A DNA stretch of 64,000 bases from VFZN01 sp963709325 (GCA_963709325.1 CAVPVV010000003.1:2356001-2420000); one strand, 5' to 3'. Positions 52,936-62,418 are shown, counted from the stretch's first letter. Made by a program: numbers and translations. Notes: generated by a model from the letters alone, not told the origin.

Positions 52936-54837
52936 ATGCGGCGATACGTCCCGGGCTCGGCTCCTGGTCTCCTCGTGTCGGCGTTGTGCGCCCTCGTAGC
53001 GTCCGCCGCGGGTCCGAACCCGGCCACGGACTGGCGCAGTGTCAACTACGACGACACCGCCAACCGCTACAGCCCGCTCGATCAGATCACGCCGCAGAAC
53101 GTGGCGACGCTGCAACAGGCGTGGAGCTTCCATATGAAGCCGGCCGGCTTCACCGGAGGCCTTCGCGAAGACGAGGCCATCCCAATCGTGATCGGCAACA
53201 CGATGTACCTGTCCTCGCCCTACGGCGCAGTTCACGCGCTCGACGCGACTACCGGCACCGAGAAGTGGACGTTCAGGCTCCCCAACAACGACCGCCCGGC
53301 CAAACGCGGCATCGCCTACTGGCCCGGAGCGGACGGCCTGCCGCCGTCGATCGTCTTCGGCGGGCTGGCGGGCGGCCTCTACTCGATCAAGGCGTCGGAC
53401 GGCACGCTCAACACCGGCTTCGGCGAGAACGGGATCGTCAACCTGAAGACGCCCGAAGTGATGCAGACCGGGATGCACGCCACCTACTCGCTGCTGTCGG
53501 CGCCTACCATCTTCAAGAATCTGATCATCATCGGTGCCGGCACGGGTGAAGGCGCCGGCGGATCGAATGCCGGCACCGGCCCCGCCGGCGACACACGTGC
53601 CTGGGATGCGCGCACCGGGAAGCTGGTGTGGACCTTCCACACCGTGCCGCGCCCCGGAGAGTTCGGCTACGACACGTGGCGCGAGGGAAGCGCGGAGAAG
53701 CGCTCGGGCGTGAACGTGTGGGGCTATACGTCGCTCGATGTGGAGCGCGGCATCCTCTACATGCCGCTTGGCGCGCCGAACAACGATCGCGTCGGCATCG
53801 ATCGACCAGGCGACAACCTGTTCTCGTCGTCGGTGGTCGCGGTCGATGCGAACTCCGGCCGCTACCTCTGGCACTTCCAGCTCGTTCATCACGACATCTG
53901 GGACTACGACACCCAATCGGCGCCGCTGCTGGTGGACCTCGTTCGGGACGGCCAGATCGTGCCCGCCGTCATCATCGTCAACAAGACCGGTCTGCTGTTC
54001 ACGCTCAACCGCGTGACGGGCAAGCCGATCTTTCCGATCGAGGAACGGCCGGTCCCGAGGAGCGACTTGCCTCGCGAGGCGGCCTCGCCGACGCAGCCCT
54101 TCCCCGTGAAGCCGGAGCCGCTCACGCAGATGACGGTGTCGCGTGACAAGCTCTACAAGGGCGAGCCGCAGCACCAGTCCTATTGCGAGCACATGGTGGA
54201 CGACAACAACATGAAGCTTGGCGGCCCCTTCATGCCGATCGCCGTCAACCAGTACAGCATCTCGCCGCCAGGACCGGCCGGCGGCATCAACTTCTGGGGC
54301 GCCTCCTACGATCCGAAGCTCCACCTGTTCATCTCGAACACCACGAACATGTTCCAGCCGATGCGGCTGATCCTCCGGGCCGACGGCAGCTGGGTCAACT
54401 CCGGTCCCCTGGCAGGCCTCCGCCGCTTCGGCGATCCCGATCGCAAGCTGCTGTGCGGTCCGACCCCCTGGGGCGAGCTCGTTGCGGTCGACATGGATAG
54501 CGGCGACATCAGGTACCGGAAGACGCTCGGCGTGTCGGATATGCTGCCCCCGGGGATGCAGGACACGGGACGCCCGAGCTCCGGAGGCGTCATCCTGACC
54601 GCTTCCGGACTGACCTTCGTCGGGGGCACCGATGACTTCCGCTTCCGAGCCTTTGCCACCGCGACCGGCGAGAAGCTGTGGGAAATCAGGATGCCGTCGT
54701 CGATCGAGACGACGCCGATCACATACAAGGGCGCGGACGGACGACAGTTCGTGACCGTTGTAAGCACCGGCGGCGGACTCACCGGCTCGGAGGTCACCAA
54801 CGATGAAATCGTCGCCTTCGCGCTTCCGACGAAATAG
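52936..54837 (+). CDS. Quinoprotein glucose/polyol-dehydrogenase-like PQQ protein
   Basis: 633 residues from ATG 52936 with CAGGAGCGG upstream; a -10-like TAGAAT lies at 52888-52893. Signal peptide at 1-25. Propeller blades of the membrane-glucose-dehydrogenase/GDH-like branch: DWRSVNYDDTANRYSPLDQI, AVHALDATTGTEKWTFRLPN, VDANSGRYLWHFQLVHHDIW with DYD at 323-325 (Asp323 catalytic), and late TASGLTFVGGTDDFRFRAF. In this branch the DxD pattern is common and does not by itself point to lanthanides. No Cys-Cys pair is seen. Divergent from the cytochrome/alcohol dehydrogenase pair. The metabolic role is unknown, possibly oxidation of sugars or alcohols in the periplasm. Confidence 0.87.
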   Translation: MRRYVPGSAPGLLVSALCALVASAAGPNPATDWRSVNYDDTANRYSPLDQITPQNVATLQQAWSFHMKPAGFTGGLREDEAIPIVIGNTMYLSSPYGAVHALDATTGTEKWTFRLPNNDRPAKRGIAYWPGADGLPPSIVFGGLAGGLYSIKASDGTLNTGFGENGIVNLKTPEVMQTGMHATYSLLSAPTIFKNLIIIGAGTGEGAGGSNAGTGPAGDTRAWDARTGKLVWTFHTVPRPGEFGYDTWREGSAEKRSGVNVWGYTSLDVERGILYMPLGAPNNDRVGIDRPGDNLFSSSVVAVDANSGRYLWHFQLVHHDIWDYDTQSAPLLVDLVRDGQIVPAVIIVNKTGLLFTLNRVTGKPIFPIEERPVPRSDLPREAASPTQPFPVKPEPLTQMTVSRDKLYKGEPQHQSYCEHMVDDNNMKLGGPFMPIAVNQYSISPPGPAGGINFWGASYDPKLHLFISNTTNMFQPMRLILRADGSWVNSGPLAGLRRFGDPDRKLLCGPTPWGELVAVDMDSGDIRYRKTLGVSDMLPPGMQDTGRPSSGGVILTASGLTFVGGTDDFRFRAFATATGEKLWEIRMPSSIETTPITYKGADGRQFVTVVSTGGGLTGSEVTNDEIVAFALPTK

Positions 54838-54882
54838 CCTGCCGAGCCTGGATCGGTCGATGATCCCGACAAAAGGACCCCG

Positions 54883-57555
54883 ATGATCGGCCAGACACTC
54901 GGCCACTACCGAATCGTGCGCGAGATCGGCGCCGGCGGAATGGGCGTGGTGTATCAGGCTGAGGACACCACGCTCGGTCGCCAGGTGGCGCTCAAGATCC
55001 TGCCGCCGGAGCTGGCCAAAGACGACGACCGCCGCGCGCGCTTTGCGCGCGAAGCCAGGGCCGTTGCCGCGCTCAACCACCCCAATATCGTCACGGTGCA
55101 CTCGGTCGAGGAGTCTGGCGGCATTCACTTCATCACGATGGAGCTGGTGAAAGGGAAGACGCTGGCCGACCTTCTTCCACGACAGGGGGTTCCGCTCGGC
55201 AGGTTCTTCGAGGTGACGATTCCCCTGGTCGATGCGGTGTCGGCCGCGCACCAGCAAGGAATCGCCCACCGCGATCTCAAGCCGGCCAACGTCATGATTG
55301 GCGAGGATGGGCGGATCAAGGTGCTGGACTTCGGTCTCGCGAAGGGGACGGAGGGAGAGCCGGGCCACGTCGGCGAGGTCCCGACGCAATCTGCCACGCG
55401 TGCCGGCCTCACGGTGGGGACTCCGGCCTACATGTCGCCCGAGCAGGCGCAAGGCGAACGCGTCGACACACGCTCCGACATCTTCTCGCTGGGCATCGTC
55501 TTCTACGAGATGCTGACGGGTCGGCGACCGTTCGAAGGCGCCAACGCCGCGTCGGTCATCTCGGCGATCCTCCGCGACACGCCACAGCCGGTGAACGAGC
55601 TGCAGCCAAACGTTCCGCGTGCGCTCGCGCGGCTGGTGGAGCGCTGCCTCGCGAAGAGTCCCCTCGATCGATTCCAGTCGGCGATCGACCTCCGGCACAG
55701 CCTCGAGGAAGCGAAGCAGGACGTCGATTCGGGCGACGCGTTCCCGGCTTCCCGGCCAGCGCCGACGACACGGCGCTCGGTCACGAAGCTTGGTGCGACG
55801 GTTGCGGCCGTCGCCGCACTGGGAGTCGCAGTCGGTTGGTTCTGGCTGCGCACCGGTCGCGATGGGTCAAGCGCGTCCAGCGTCCCGCAGTTGCGAAACC
55901 CGGTTCAGGTGACCTCGGCGCTCGATATCGAGAGCTACCCCACCTGGTCGCCCGACGGCGAGCGTCTGGCCTACCAGGCGAACGACGTCAACATTTCCCT
56001 TGTTGGCAACAACGATATCTGGGTCGCGCAGCTCGGAGGCGGAGAGCCGGTGAACCTGACGAGGGACAGTCCCGCCAACGATCGCAGGCCGAGCTGGTCG
56101 CCGAGCGGCCGCGAGATCGCGTTCTTCTCGGATCGCGACGGGGAGTGGGGAGTCTTCGTAGTGGCCGCGATTGGCGGCAGCCCCCGAAAGGTCCTCGCCC
56201 TTCCGGGATTCTACCAGGGCAGCTGGAGTGCCCCGCAGTGGGCCCGGGACGGGTCCCGTCTGTTCGTCGCGGCAAACGAAGGCAACCGGAACATCATCAT
56301 CGACCTCGCCCTCGCCACGTTGGAGGTCACCCGCATTGCGCTTCCCGAACATGCGTCGCCGCGACGTTGGGACGTCACCATTCGTCCGGACGGAGGTCGT
56401 TTTGCGTATCTCGAAGCCGGTGGAGGCGGCCCGGAGCTGAGCCGGCTCTGGACGGTTGACGCATCAGGTCACCAGCCCATCCCCCTCACCGACGGGATGA
56501 CCAACGTCTGGAGCCCGAGCTGGTCGAACGATGGCCGCCAGATCTATTACGCCTCCAATCGCGGCGGCGGCATGGACCTCTGGCAGCAGGCCGTGGCCCA
56601 GGACGGCACGCCAACCGGCGATCCGAGGGCGGTGACAACCGGCCTCGGCATTCGCTCCGCGGCGTTTTCTCCGGACGGATCGAAGCTGGCGTATTCGCTG
56701 AGAGGAATTGTCTCCACCGTCTGGCGCCTTCCGATTCTCCGGGACCGGCCAGCGACCTGGTCGGATGCGACACGGGTGACCTCGGAGCGCGCGATGATTG
56801 AGTTCGTCGACATATCGCCCAATGGTCAACAGCTGGCGGTCAGTTCGGATCGGCGCGGGAACCAGGACCTTTGGGTGCTGCCGGCCACCGGCGGAGAGAT
56901 GACGCCGCTGACGACGGACCCGACACCCGACTGGAATCCACGATGGTCGCCCGATGGAAGCCAGATCGCGTTTTACTCGTATCGGAGCGGGAATCGGGAC
57001 ATCTGGGTGATGCCCGCACGAGGTGGCCCGGCACGGCAGCTCACGAATCATCCCGCCATCGACTGGTGGCCGAGCTGGTCTCCGGCCGATGGCCGCGAGA
57101 TTGCGTTCGAATCCTACCGCGATGGAGAGGCCGCCATCTGGATCGTCGCCGCGACGGGAGGGGAACCACGCCGCGTGACAATGGGGAGCGCCGTCGACTG
57201 GTCACCCGATGGGCAGTGGCTCACCGGCCTGCGGCAAGGCAAGGTGTTTCGCATTCCCAAGGATGGCGGGGACCTGGTGCCTCTGTCCACCGGGCGTCAT
57301 GTGCCGACCTTGGCTCGGGTGTCCCATGACGGACGCTCTATCTACTACAGCGTGTTCAATGGTCTACCAGAGGATCGCGGGTTCTGGAGACTGTCCCTGG
57401 CTGACGGAGCGATCTCCCCGCTTACCAGGCTCGAGGGGCGGCGTGGCGACCTCGGATACTACTTTGCCGCGGACGCTCGGTATCTGTATGTCATCTGGCT
57501 AGAGTTTGACGGCGACATCTGGGTGATGGATGTCGTCACGAAGCCGTCCAGATGA
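54883..57555 (+). CDS. Ser/Thr protein kinase with TolB/WD40-like propeller
   Basis: 890 residues. Kinase motifs: GAGGMGVVY (16-24), K38, HRDLKPAN (129-136), DFG (149-151), YMSPEQA (183-189). Membrane helix at about 303-323 (KLGATVAAVAALGVAVGWFW). The extracytoplasmic half is a well-conserved TolB/WD40-like propeller with repeated SWSPSGREIAFFSDRDGEWG-type blades: YPTWSPDGERLAYQAN, WSPDGSQIAFYSYRSGNRD, WWPSWSPADGREIAFESYRD. It resembles TolB and DPP-IV-type propellers and probably senses or binds an envelope ligand. It begins 45 bp after the quinoprotein gene and may be co-transcribed. Confidence 0.93.
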   Translation: MIGQTLGHYRIVREIGAGGMGVVYQAEDTTLGRQVALKILPPELAKDDDRRARFAREARAVAALNHPNIVTVHSVEESGGIHFITMELVKGKTLADLLPRQGVPLGRFFEVTIPLVDAVSAAHQQGIAHRDLKPANVMIGEDGRIKVLDFGLAKGTEGEPGHVGEVPTQSATRAGLTVGTPAYMSPEQAQGERVDTRSDIFSLGIVFYEMLTGRRPFEGANAASVISAILRDTPQPVNELQPNVPRALARLVERCLAKSPLDRFQSAIDLRHSLEEAKQDVDSGDAFPASRPAPTTRRSVTKLGATVAAVAALGVAVGWFWLRTGRDGSSASSVPQLRNPVQVTSALDIESYPTWSPDGERLAYQANDVNISLVGNNDIWVAQLGGGEPVNLTRDSPANDRRPSWSPSGREIAFFSDRDGEWGVFVVAAIGGSPRKVLALPGFYQGSWSAPQWARDGSRLFVAANEGNRNIIIDLALATLEVTRIALPEHASPRRWDVTIRPDGGRFAYLEAGGGGPELSRLWTVDASGHQPIPLTDGMTNVWSPSWSNDGRQIYYASNRGGGMDLWQQAVAQDGTPTGDPRAVTTGLGIRSAAFSPDGSKLAYSLRGIVSTVWRLPILRDRPATWSDATRVTSERAMIEFVDISPNGQQLAVSSDRRGNQDLWVLPATGGEMTPLTTDPTPDWNPRWSPDGSQIAFYSYRSGNRDIWVMPARGGPARQLTNHPAIDWWPSWSPADGREIAFESYRDGEAAIWIVAATGGEPRRVTMGSAVDWSPDGQWLTGLRQGKVFRIPKDGGDLVPLSTGRHVPTLARVSHDGRSIYYSVFNGLPEDRGFWRLSLADGAISPLTRLEGRRGDLGYYFAADARYLYVIWLEFDGDIWVMDVVTKPSR

Positions 57556-57591
57556 GTGCGGCGGCCGCGGTTTGGTCGAGTCTTTGTCGTC

Positions 57592-57673
57592 TATACTGAC
57601 TTGTGCTTTCCTGCTTTTCTGGAGCCTCCCGGCCAATGGAGCCCTTGGCCTCTCCAAAGCATTCGCAGAGGCC
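57592..57673 (+). promoter_or_regulatory. Promoter and structured leader of zinc-ribbon gene, copy B
   Basis: TATACT (57592-57597), the CCTGCTTTTCTG box (57610-57621) and a hairpin GGCCTCT (57647-57653)/AGAGGCC (57667-57673) with a loop starting CCAAAGC. The start codon follows 3 nt after the hairpin, so folding could control translation directly. Same order and identical box as copy A at 9129-9203, but the stem sequence differs with pairing kept. Confidence 0.6.
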
Positions 57674-57676
57674 CGT

Positions 57677-57889
57677 ATGTCCGATCACCACATCGTCAGC
57701 AGGGAGACTCCAGACCGCCCCGGAAGCGCCGACACGAAGGCGCCCGCGTGTCCCGAGTGCGGCTCTCCTTCGGTGACCTCCACTAGCAAGAGCGCCGACA
57801 CCAACAGCTATTGGCGGTGCCTCGCCTGCGGGCAGATGTGGTGCCCGGCGCGGCGGAGCAGCACCGCCGCCCCGCGGTGGCGGCGATGA
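57677..57889 (+). CDS. Mini zinc-ribbon protein, copy B
   Basis: 70 residues from ATG 57677, immediately after the leader hairpin; the open frame extends further upstream but into the leader. One zinc ribbon: CPECGS (around residue 25-30) and YWRCLACGQMW (47-57), then a CPARRSS basic tail. Like copy A it carries nothing but a disordered head, the ribbon and an Arg-rich tail. Its stop overlaps the start of the next gene (ATGA), so the small helical protein is made together with it; copy A has no such partner. Confidence 0.78.
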   Translation: MSDHHIVSRETPDRPGSADTKAPACPECGSPSVTSTSKSADTNSYWRCLACGQMWCPARRSSTAAPRWRR

Positions 57890-58104
57890 GCGGTCAGGCG
57901 CGGCGCGAGACCAGCCGCGAGCGGACGCTGCGCGAGCTGCACGAGCTGATCGCCGCACTCGATCGCCGCGTGCCGCGAATCGAACGGATTGGCGAGGTCG
58001 CGATTGCGCGAGCCAGCGTCGAATTGCGGGCCGCAACGATGAAGCGCATCGAGGAGCTCGAGCGCGAGGTCGCGACGAACGAGAATTCGAGGAAGTCAAG
58101 CTGA
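57886..58104 (+). CDS. Small helical/coiled-coil protein coupled to the zinc ribbon
   Basis: 72 residues from ATG 57886, overlapping the previous stop. Nearly all helical and charged (ERTLRELHELIAALDRRVPR, ASVELRAATMKRIEELEREV), so a coiled-coil dimer or partner-binding rod is likely. No membrane segment or known domain. Translational coupling to the zinc ribbon suggests the two act together. Function unknown. Confidence 0.65.
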   Translation: MSGQARRETSRERTLRELHELIAALDRRVPRIERIGEVAIARASVELRAATMKRIEELEREVATNENSRKSS

Positions 58105-58232
58105 CTGGCAGGAGCGCCGTCCAAGCAGCGAGCGGCTGAATCCGCGTGCGCCGGAGCGCCGCGAGAAAAGCGAGAGAGCCCGGACCGTGACGATCCAGGC
58201 TCCCTCTGGGAATGTCGAACCCGCCGGCCGTC

Positions 58233-58559
58233 TTACCAGCGCGGTTCGCGCTTCTGCCGGCCGCCGCCGTAGCCGCTGCCGCCGCCGTAGCCGCCGCCGC
58301 CGGAGCGGGGCTCCATCGGCTTGGCTTCGTTCACGGTCAGGCTGCGGCCGCCGACCTCGCGCTGATGCAGCTCGTTGATGGCGCGCTGTGCGCCCGCCAC
58401 GTCGCTCATCTCGACGAACGCGAATCCACGGGCCTGACCGGTGGTGCGGTCGCGGACGATGTTGATCGAGCTCACCTGGCCGGTGGCCTCGAAGAGGGTC
58501 TGGAGATCCGATTCGGTGGTCTGGTAGGGAAGGTTACCGACGTACAACTTGGTATTCAT
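58233..58559 (-). CDS. RRM-type RNA-binding protein
   Basis: 108 residues. Classical RRM with RNP2 LYVGNLP (5-11) and RNP1 GFAFVEM (about 45-51), followed by INELHQREVGGRSLTVNEAK and a glycine-rich tail (repeated GGGGYGGGSGYGGG). Such proteins are cold- or stress-induced RNA-binding proteins in cyanobacteria and many soil bacteria. The start has GGAG 5-9 nt upstream. Its leader contains three hairpins (58569-58649), suggesting control by RNA structure or autoregulation (inference). Confidence 0.94.
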   Translation of the reverse strand: MNTKLYVGNLPYQTTESDLQTLFEATGQVSSINIVRDRTTGQARGFAFVEMSDVAGAQRAINELHQREVGGRSLTVNEAKPMEPRSGGGGYGGGSGYGGGRQKREPRW

Positions 58560-58568
58560 GCGTGCTCC

Positions 58569-58649
58569 TGCATCCCGGGATGCAACTGATCTGATGGCGG
58601 GCTCGAGCAGAATGCTCGAAGACGGAACGCAGGAGAGCGAAGAACTTCG
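58569..58649 (-). promoter_or_regulatory. Three consecutive hairpins in the RRM gene leader
   Basis: From the gene outward: the perfect palindrome TGCATCCCGGGATGCA (58569-58584) touching the ribosome-site region, TCGAGC-AGAAT-GCTCGA (58603-58619), and CGAAGAACTTCG (58638-58649). The first is a few nucleotides from the ribosome site, so its folding could hide or expose it. Placement is on the minus-strand leader of the RRM gene. Confidence 0.5.
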
Positions 58650-58776
58650 GATCTGATGCGAGGGGTCTAGAGCGCAGCTGTCAGAAAGGCACTCGAGAGC
58701 ATATCACAGTTCGGACGTTTTGCGCGCGAATGTCGCGATGGCTTGAATTGGCCCGCAACACCCCAGCCGGCGCGCT

Positions 58777-58793
58777 CTGGCAGTGATGTTGCA
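58777..58793 (+). promoter_or_regulatory. Candidate sigma-54 promoter upstream of the BON/17M operon
   Basis: CTGGCAGTGATGTTGCA: GG at 58779-58780, exactly 10 nt, GC at 58791-58792, with TGGCA and TTGCA close to the -24/-12 consensus. It is about 88 bp before the BON gene at 58880. A sigma-54 activator gene lies 1.1 kb downstream. Confidence 0.6.
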
Positions 58794-58879
58794 CCCACCT
58801 AGGCGACCACCAACAACTCAATTCCGAGGGTCGATGGTTACCACTGTTGGTCGTCCATCGTCTGTAACAGGAGATCTGT

Positions 58880-59281
58880 ATGCATCATCATCGCGGCCGC
58901 CGAGCCGGCTTCGCTCTCACGCTCGCCGGCGCCCTTCTCATCCCCGTGCTGTCAGCAGGCGCGCAAACGCCGGCCGACAACACCAAGGTCAACAAGCAGG
59001 ATCGGGCCAAAGACGCTGCCACCGCCGATCAGCAGAAAGAGAACAGCAGCGATCTCGAGATCACTCAGAAGATCCGGCGCGCCCTCGTGGACGACAAGAC
59101 GCTTTCCACCTACGCGCACAACGTGAAGGTCATCGCTCAGGACGGACAGGTCACTCTCAAGGGACCGGTTCGTACTGAGGAAGAGAAGAAGATCGTCGAG
59201 GCCAAGGCCACCGAAGTGGCGGGCGAGGGACACGTCGTCAATCAGATGAGTGTCGCGCCGGCCAAGAGTTCCAAGAAGTAG
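58880..59281 (+). CDS. Exported BON-domain protein (OsmY-like)
   Basis: 133 residues; the ATG follows ACAGGAGATCTGT. Signal peptide at about 1-31 (LSAGAQ). A charged linker (TKVNKQDRAKDAATADQQKE) leads to a BON domain at about 57-125: EITQKIRRALVDDKTLSTYA, NVKVIAQDGQVTLKGPV, and the EAKATEVAGEGHVVNQMSV end. BON proteins bind phospholipid membranes and are usually osmotic- or envelope-stress-induced. Followed by the 17M-like gene in the same direction after 13 bp, and preceded by a sigma-54-like promoter. Confidence 0.88.
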   Translation: MHHHRGRRAGFALTLAGALLIPVLSAGAQTPADNTKVNKQDRAKDAATADQQKENSSDLEITQKIRRALVDDKTLSTYAHNVKVIAQDGQVTLKGPVRTEEEKKIVEAKATEVAGEGHVVNQMSVAPAKSSKK

Positions 59282-59294
59282 TCAGGAGATCAAC

Positions 59295-59858
59295 ATGAAC
59301 GAAGACAAGAAGACCGCCGTGTTTGGGCTGTATCCGAGTGTCGAGCGCGCCGAGAGCGCCGTCGATGCACTCGTCAACGGACGTTTCTCGAACGCTGATG
59401 TGTCGGTGCTGATGGCCGACCAGAAGGGCTCGAGGGACTTCGCGCACGAGAAGCAGACGAAGGCGCCGGAAGGCACGACGGCGGGCGTCGCCGCGGGCGG
59501 AACGATCGGCGGCACGCTGGGCTTGCTGGCCGGCATCGGCGCACTCGCCATTCCTGGCGTTGGACCGCTCATCGCAGCCGGCCCGATCATGGGCGCGCTC
59601 GCGGGTCTCGGGGTCGGCGGAGCTGTCGGCGGTGTCGTCGGCGCCCTGGTCGGCATGGGGATCCCGGAGTACGAAGCCAAGCGCTATGAAGGGCGCGTGA
59701 AGGAGGGCGGCGTCCTGCTCTCGGTTCACTGCGACACGTCCGACGAGATCACCCGCGCCAAGGACATCCTGAAGCGCACTGGCGCCGAGGACATCGCGGC
59801 GGCGGGCGAAGAAACCGTCGGTGCGACCGCGAACGTCCGCGACCGGCGCCCGATGTAG
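59295..59858 (+). CDS. General stress protein 17M-like protein with glycine-zipper
   Basis: 187 residues from ATG 59295 with AGGAGATCAAC upstream. N-terminal module KKTAVFGLYPSVERAESAVDALV (the YflT/17M-like heat-stress fold), then two glycine-rich membrane-like segments (about 62-105, GGTIGGTLGLLAGIGALAIP and GALAGLGVGGAVGGVVGALVG) and a C-terminal EYEAKRYEGRVKEGGVLLSV domain. Similar proteins are stress-inducible in many bacteria; function is unknown. It pairs with the BON gene. A strong hairpin lies after its stop. Confidence 0.85.
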   Translation: MNEDKKTAVFGLYPSVERAESAVDALVNGRFSNADVSVLMADQKGSRDFAHEKQTKAPEGTTAGVAAGGTIGGTLGLLAGIGALAIPGVGPLIAAGPIMGALAGLGVGGAVGGVVGALVGMGIPEYEAKRYEGRVKEGGVLLSVHCDTSDEITRAKDILKRTGAEDIAAAGEETVGATANVRDRRPM

Positions 59859-59889
59859 AGCTCCCGCGCCGATCAGACACAACCCTGTG

Positions 59890-59926
59890 GGCGGGCTCCG
59901 CGAGCGTTTGCGCTCGCGGCCCGCAC
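59890..59926. terminator. GC-rich hairpin between convergent genes
   Basis: Stem GCGGGC + CGCGAGCG pairs with CGCTCGCG + GCCCGC around a TTTG loop (with a two-base bulge), directly between the 17M-like gene and the sigma-54 activator gene. No T-run follows, but strength and position fit a bidirectional terminator. Confidence 0.6.
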
Positions 59927-60010
59927 ACATCTGCTCCATCCCGCCGCTCACTGCGTCGGCGGGCAATCCTCCCCCTGCGACCCGACGTGAGCCGGGCTGT
60001 CGAACCTCTC

Positions 60011-61054
<1,044 letters not shown>

Positions 61055-61263
61055 CGACAACTCCGTCGCGATCGATCACACATCAACCTTCCGACGTTGC
61101 GCCGATCGCGCTGGACTTGTCAATGCAAACAATTTTTCTTTGCGCTTCCAGGTCGTGCGTTTGCGTGACGCATCGCTACATACGTGGCCGAACGCCACGC
61201 GAGCCCCGAACGTTGTCTGAATCAACGAGATGCGCGGGTTGAAGACCGGGCATTGCGGCACGA

Positions 61264-61279
61264 TGGGACATCCGTCGCA
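61264..61279 (+). promoter_or_regulatory. Weaker sigma-54-like promoter before the Gln-rich gene
   Basis: TGGGACATCCGTCGCA: GG at 61265-61266, 10 nt, GC at 61277-61278; TGG-AC and GCA fit but TTGC is CGC. It is 113 bp before the start codon. The rest of the 337-bp gap (61055-61391) shows an AT-rich tract near 61120-61145 and a TTGACA on the minus strand, but no gene. Confidence 0.35.
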
Positions 61280-61391
61280 AAGCTGATCGTTGCCATCGAG
61301 CGGATCTCGGTGTGTTTTCGCAAATCACGCGTGGGTACGCGCCTTGCCCACGGTGCCATGGCGACGAATGTCGTCTCAACGAGGAGGAAAC

Positions 61392-61829
61392 ATGGGTGGA
61401 ACCACGTTTGGAATCGGCTCGCCGTTTACGTATCCCACGTCACAACTGAATCCTTTTACTCAACTGTCACAACCTAATCCGTTTGGCGCATCACCCTTTG
61501 GCGGACAGCAGCCGTACGTGCAGCCGCTGCAGCAGGTTCTCCAGATCCTGCAGATCGTGCCGCAGCAGTTGCAGCAGCTTCAGCACCTGGAGTACTTGCA
61601 ACAGCAGCAGCTTCAGCAGGTGCAGCAGATCCTGCAGACCATCCCGGCACAGCTCCAGCAGCTACAGCAGCTGATCCAGTTCGTCCCGCAACACATCCAC
61701 CAGGGCCAGCAGTCACAGGTGCAGCAGCCCTTCGGCCAGGTCCCTCCGTTCGGTGTCTTCTCGCCGACGACACCGCAATGGGGAGTGGCGCCCCAGGTGT
61801 TCGGCCCACAGCCCAGCCACGTGATGTGA
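61392..61829 (+). CDS. Glutamine-rich low-complexity protein
   Basis: 145 residues from ATG 61392 with AGGAGGAAAC upstream. After a Phe/Pro/Gln/Asn-rich head (residues 1-40, with repeated NPF motifs) the middle (about 45-115) is dominated by LQQ/QQL repeats (VLQILQIVPQQLQQLQHLEY, LQQQQLQQVQQILQTIPAQL) followed by a PFGQVPPFGVFSPT-type Pro/Phe/Gly tail. No signal peptide or enzyme motif. It looks like a self-assembling or structural polymer-forming protein, by composition only. The BON-domain gene follows 34 bp downstream and shares the NPF/F-P-x-F flavour. Confidence 0.72.
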   Translation: MGGTTFGIGSPFTYPTSQLNPFTQLSQPNPFGASPFGGQQPYVQPLQQVLQILQIVPQQLQQLQHLEYLQQQQLQQVQQILQTIPAQLQQLQQLIQFVPQHIHQGQQSQVQQPFGQVPPFGVFSPTTPQWGVAPQVFGPQPSHVM

Positions 61830-61863
61830 GCAGATGAGTTTCTTGTTGAAGGAGAAGACTCAC

Positions 61864-62400
61864 ATGGCAGAACCGTTTATGGGATCGGTGTCGCAGTGGC
61901 CTTCGTTCCAGGTGCCGGCGTTTGGCTATTCGCCATCGTCCCTCACTCAGGTCAGCCGTTCGCCGAATCTGTTTTCATCGATCGCGGCTCCGGGAGCTCC
62001 GCCGGTTCCGGGTTTAGTCGCCGGCGGCATGTCGGCGTTCGCGAGCCCCGAGATTGCAGTCGGGGTGACCGCGCCGGCGCTCCTCGCCACCGTCGCGATG
62101 AGACGCGGCCAGCCGTTCGGACCGACGAACGATCACGAGATCGAAGACTTCATCGACGACGCGCTGGACCTGATTCCGGGCACCAGCGACGTCGAGGTCC
62201 GCTGCGAAGGAGGCCGGGCGACGTTCACCGGCTCGGTGCCTCACAAGCGCGTCAAGCGGGACATCGGCGAGATTGCGTGGGCGATCCCAACGCTGACCGA
62301 CGTCCAGAACAACATCATGATCGCGGCACGGCGGCGTTCTCGCCCGCCGAACCGTGAGGCCGAGTCGCCAGGCGCAGCCGGCGTTCGCAAGCCAGCCTGA
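61864..62400 (+). CDS. BON-domain protein with Pro/Ser-rich N-terminus
   Basis: 178 residues from ATG 61864 (AAGGAG nine nt upstream); ATG 61834 gives ten more residues. Residues 1-90 are low-complexity, Pro/Ser/Ala-rich (QWPSFQVPAFGYSPSSLTQV). Residues about 95-160 are a BON domain: FIDDALDLIPGTSDVEVRCE, ATFTGSVPHKRVKRDIGEIA, TDVQNNIMI. No signal peptide is visible, unusual for BON proteins. Probably co-transcribed with the Gln-rich gene 34 bp upstream. Confidence 0.75.
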   Translation: MAEPFMGSVSQWPSFQVPAFGYSPSSLTQVSRSPNLFSSIAAPGAPPVPGLVAGGMSAFASPEIAVGVTAPALLATVAMRRGQPFGPTNDHEIEDFIDDALDLIPGTSDVEVRCEGGRATFTGSVPHKRVKRDIGEIAWAIPTLTDVQNNIMIAARRRSRPPNREAESPGAAGVRKPA

Positions 62401-62418
62401 GCGCTCACCCGGCGGAGA

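Noticed and set aside
52885..55698. 937-codon minus-strand open frame
   Set aside because: Antisense to the quinoprotein and the kinase N-terminus; no recognisable motifs, and both sense genes are clear.
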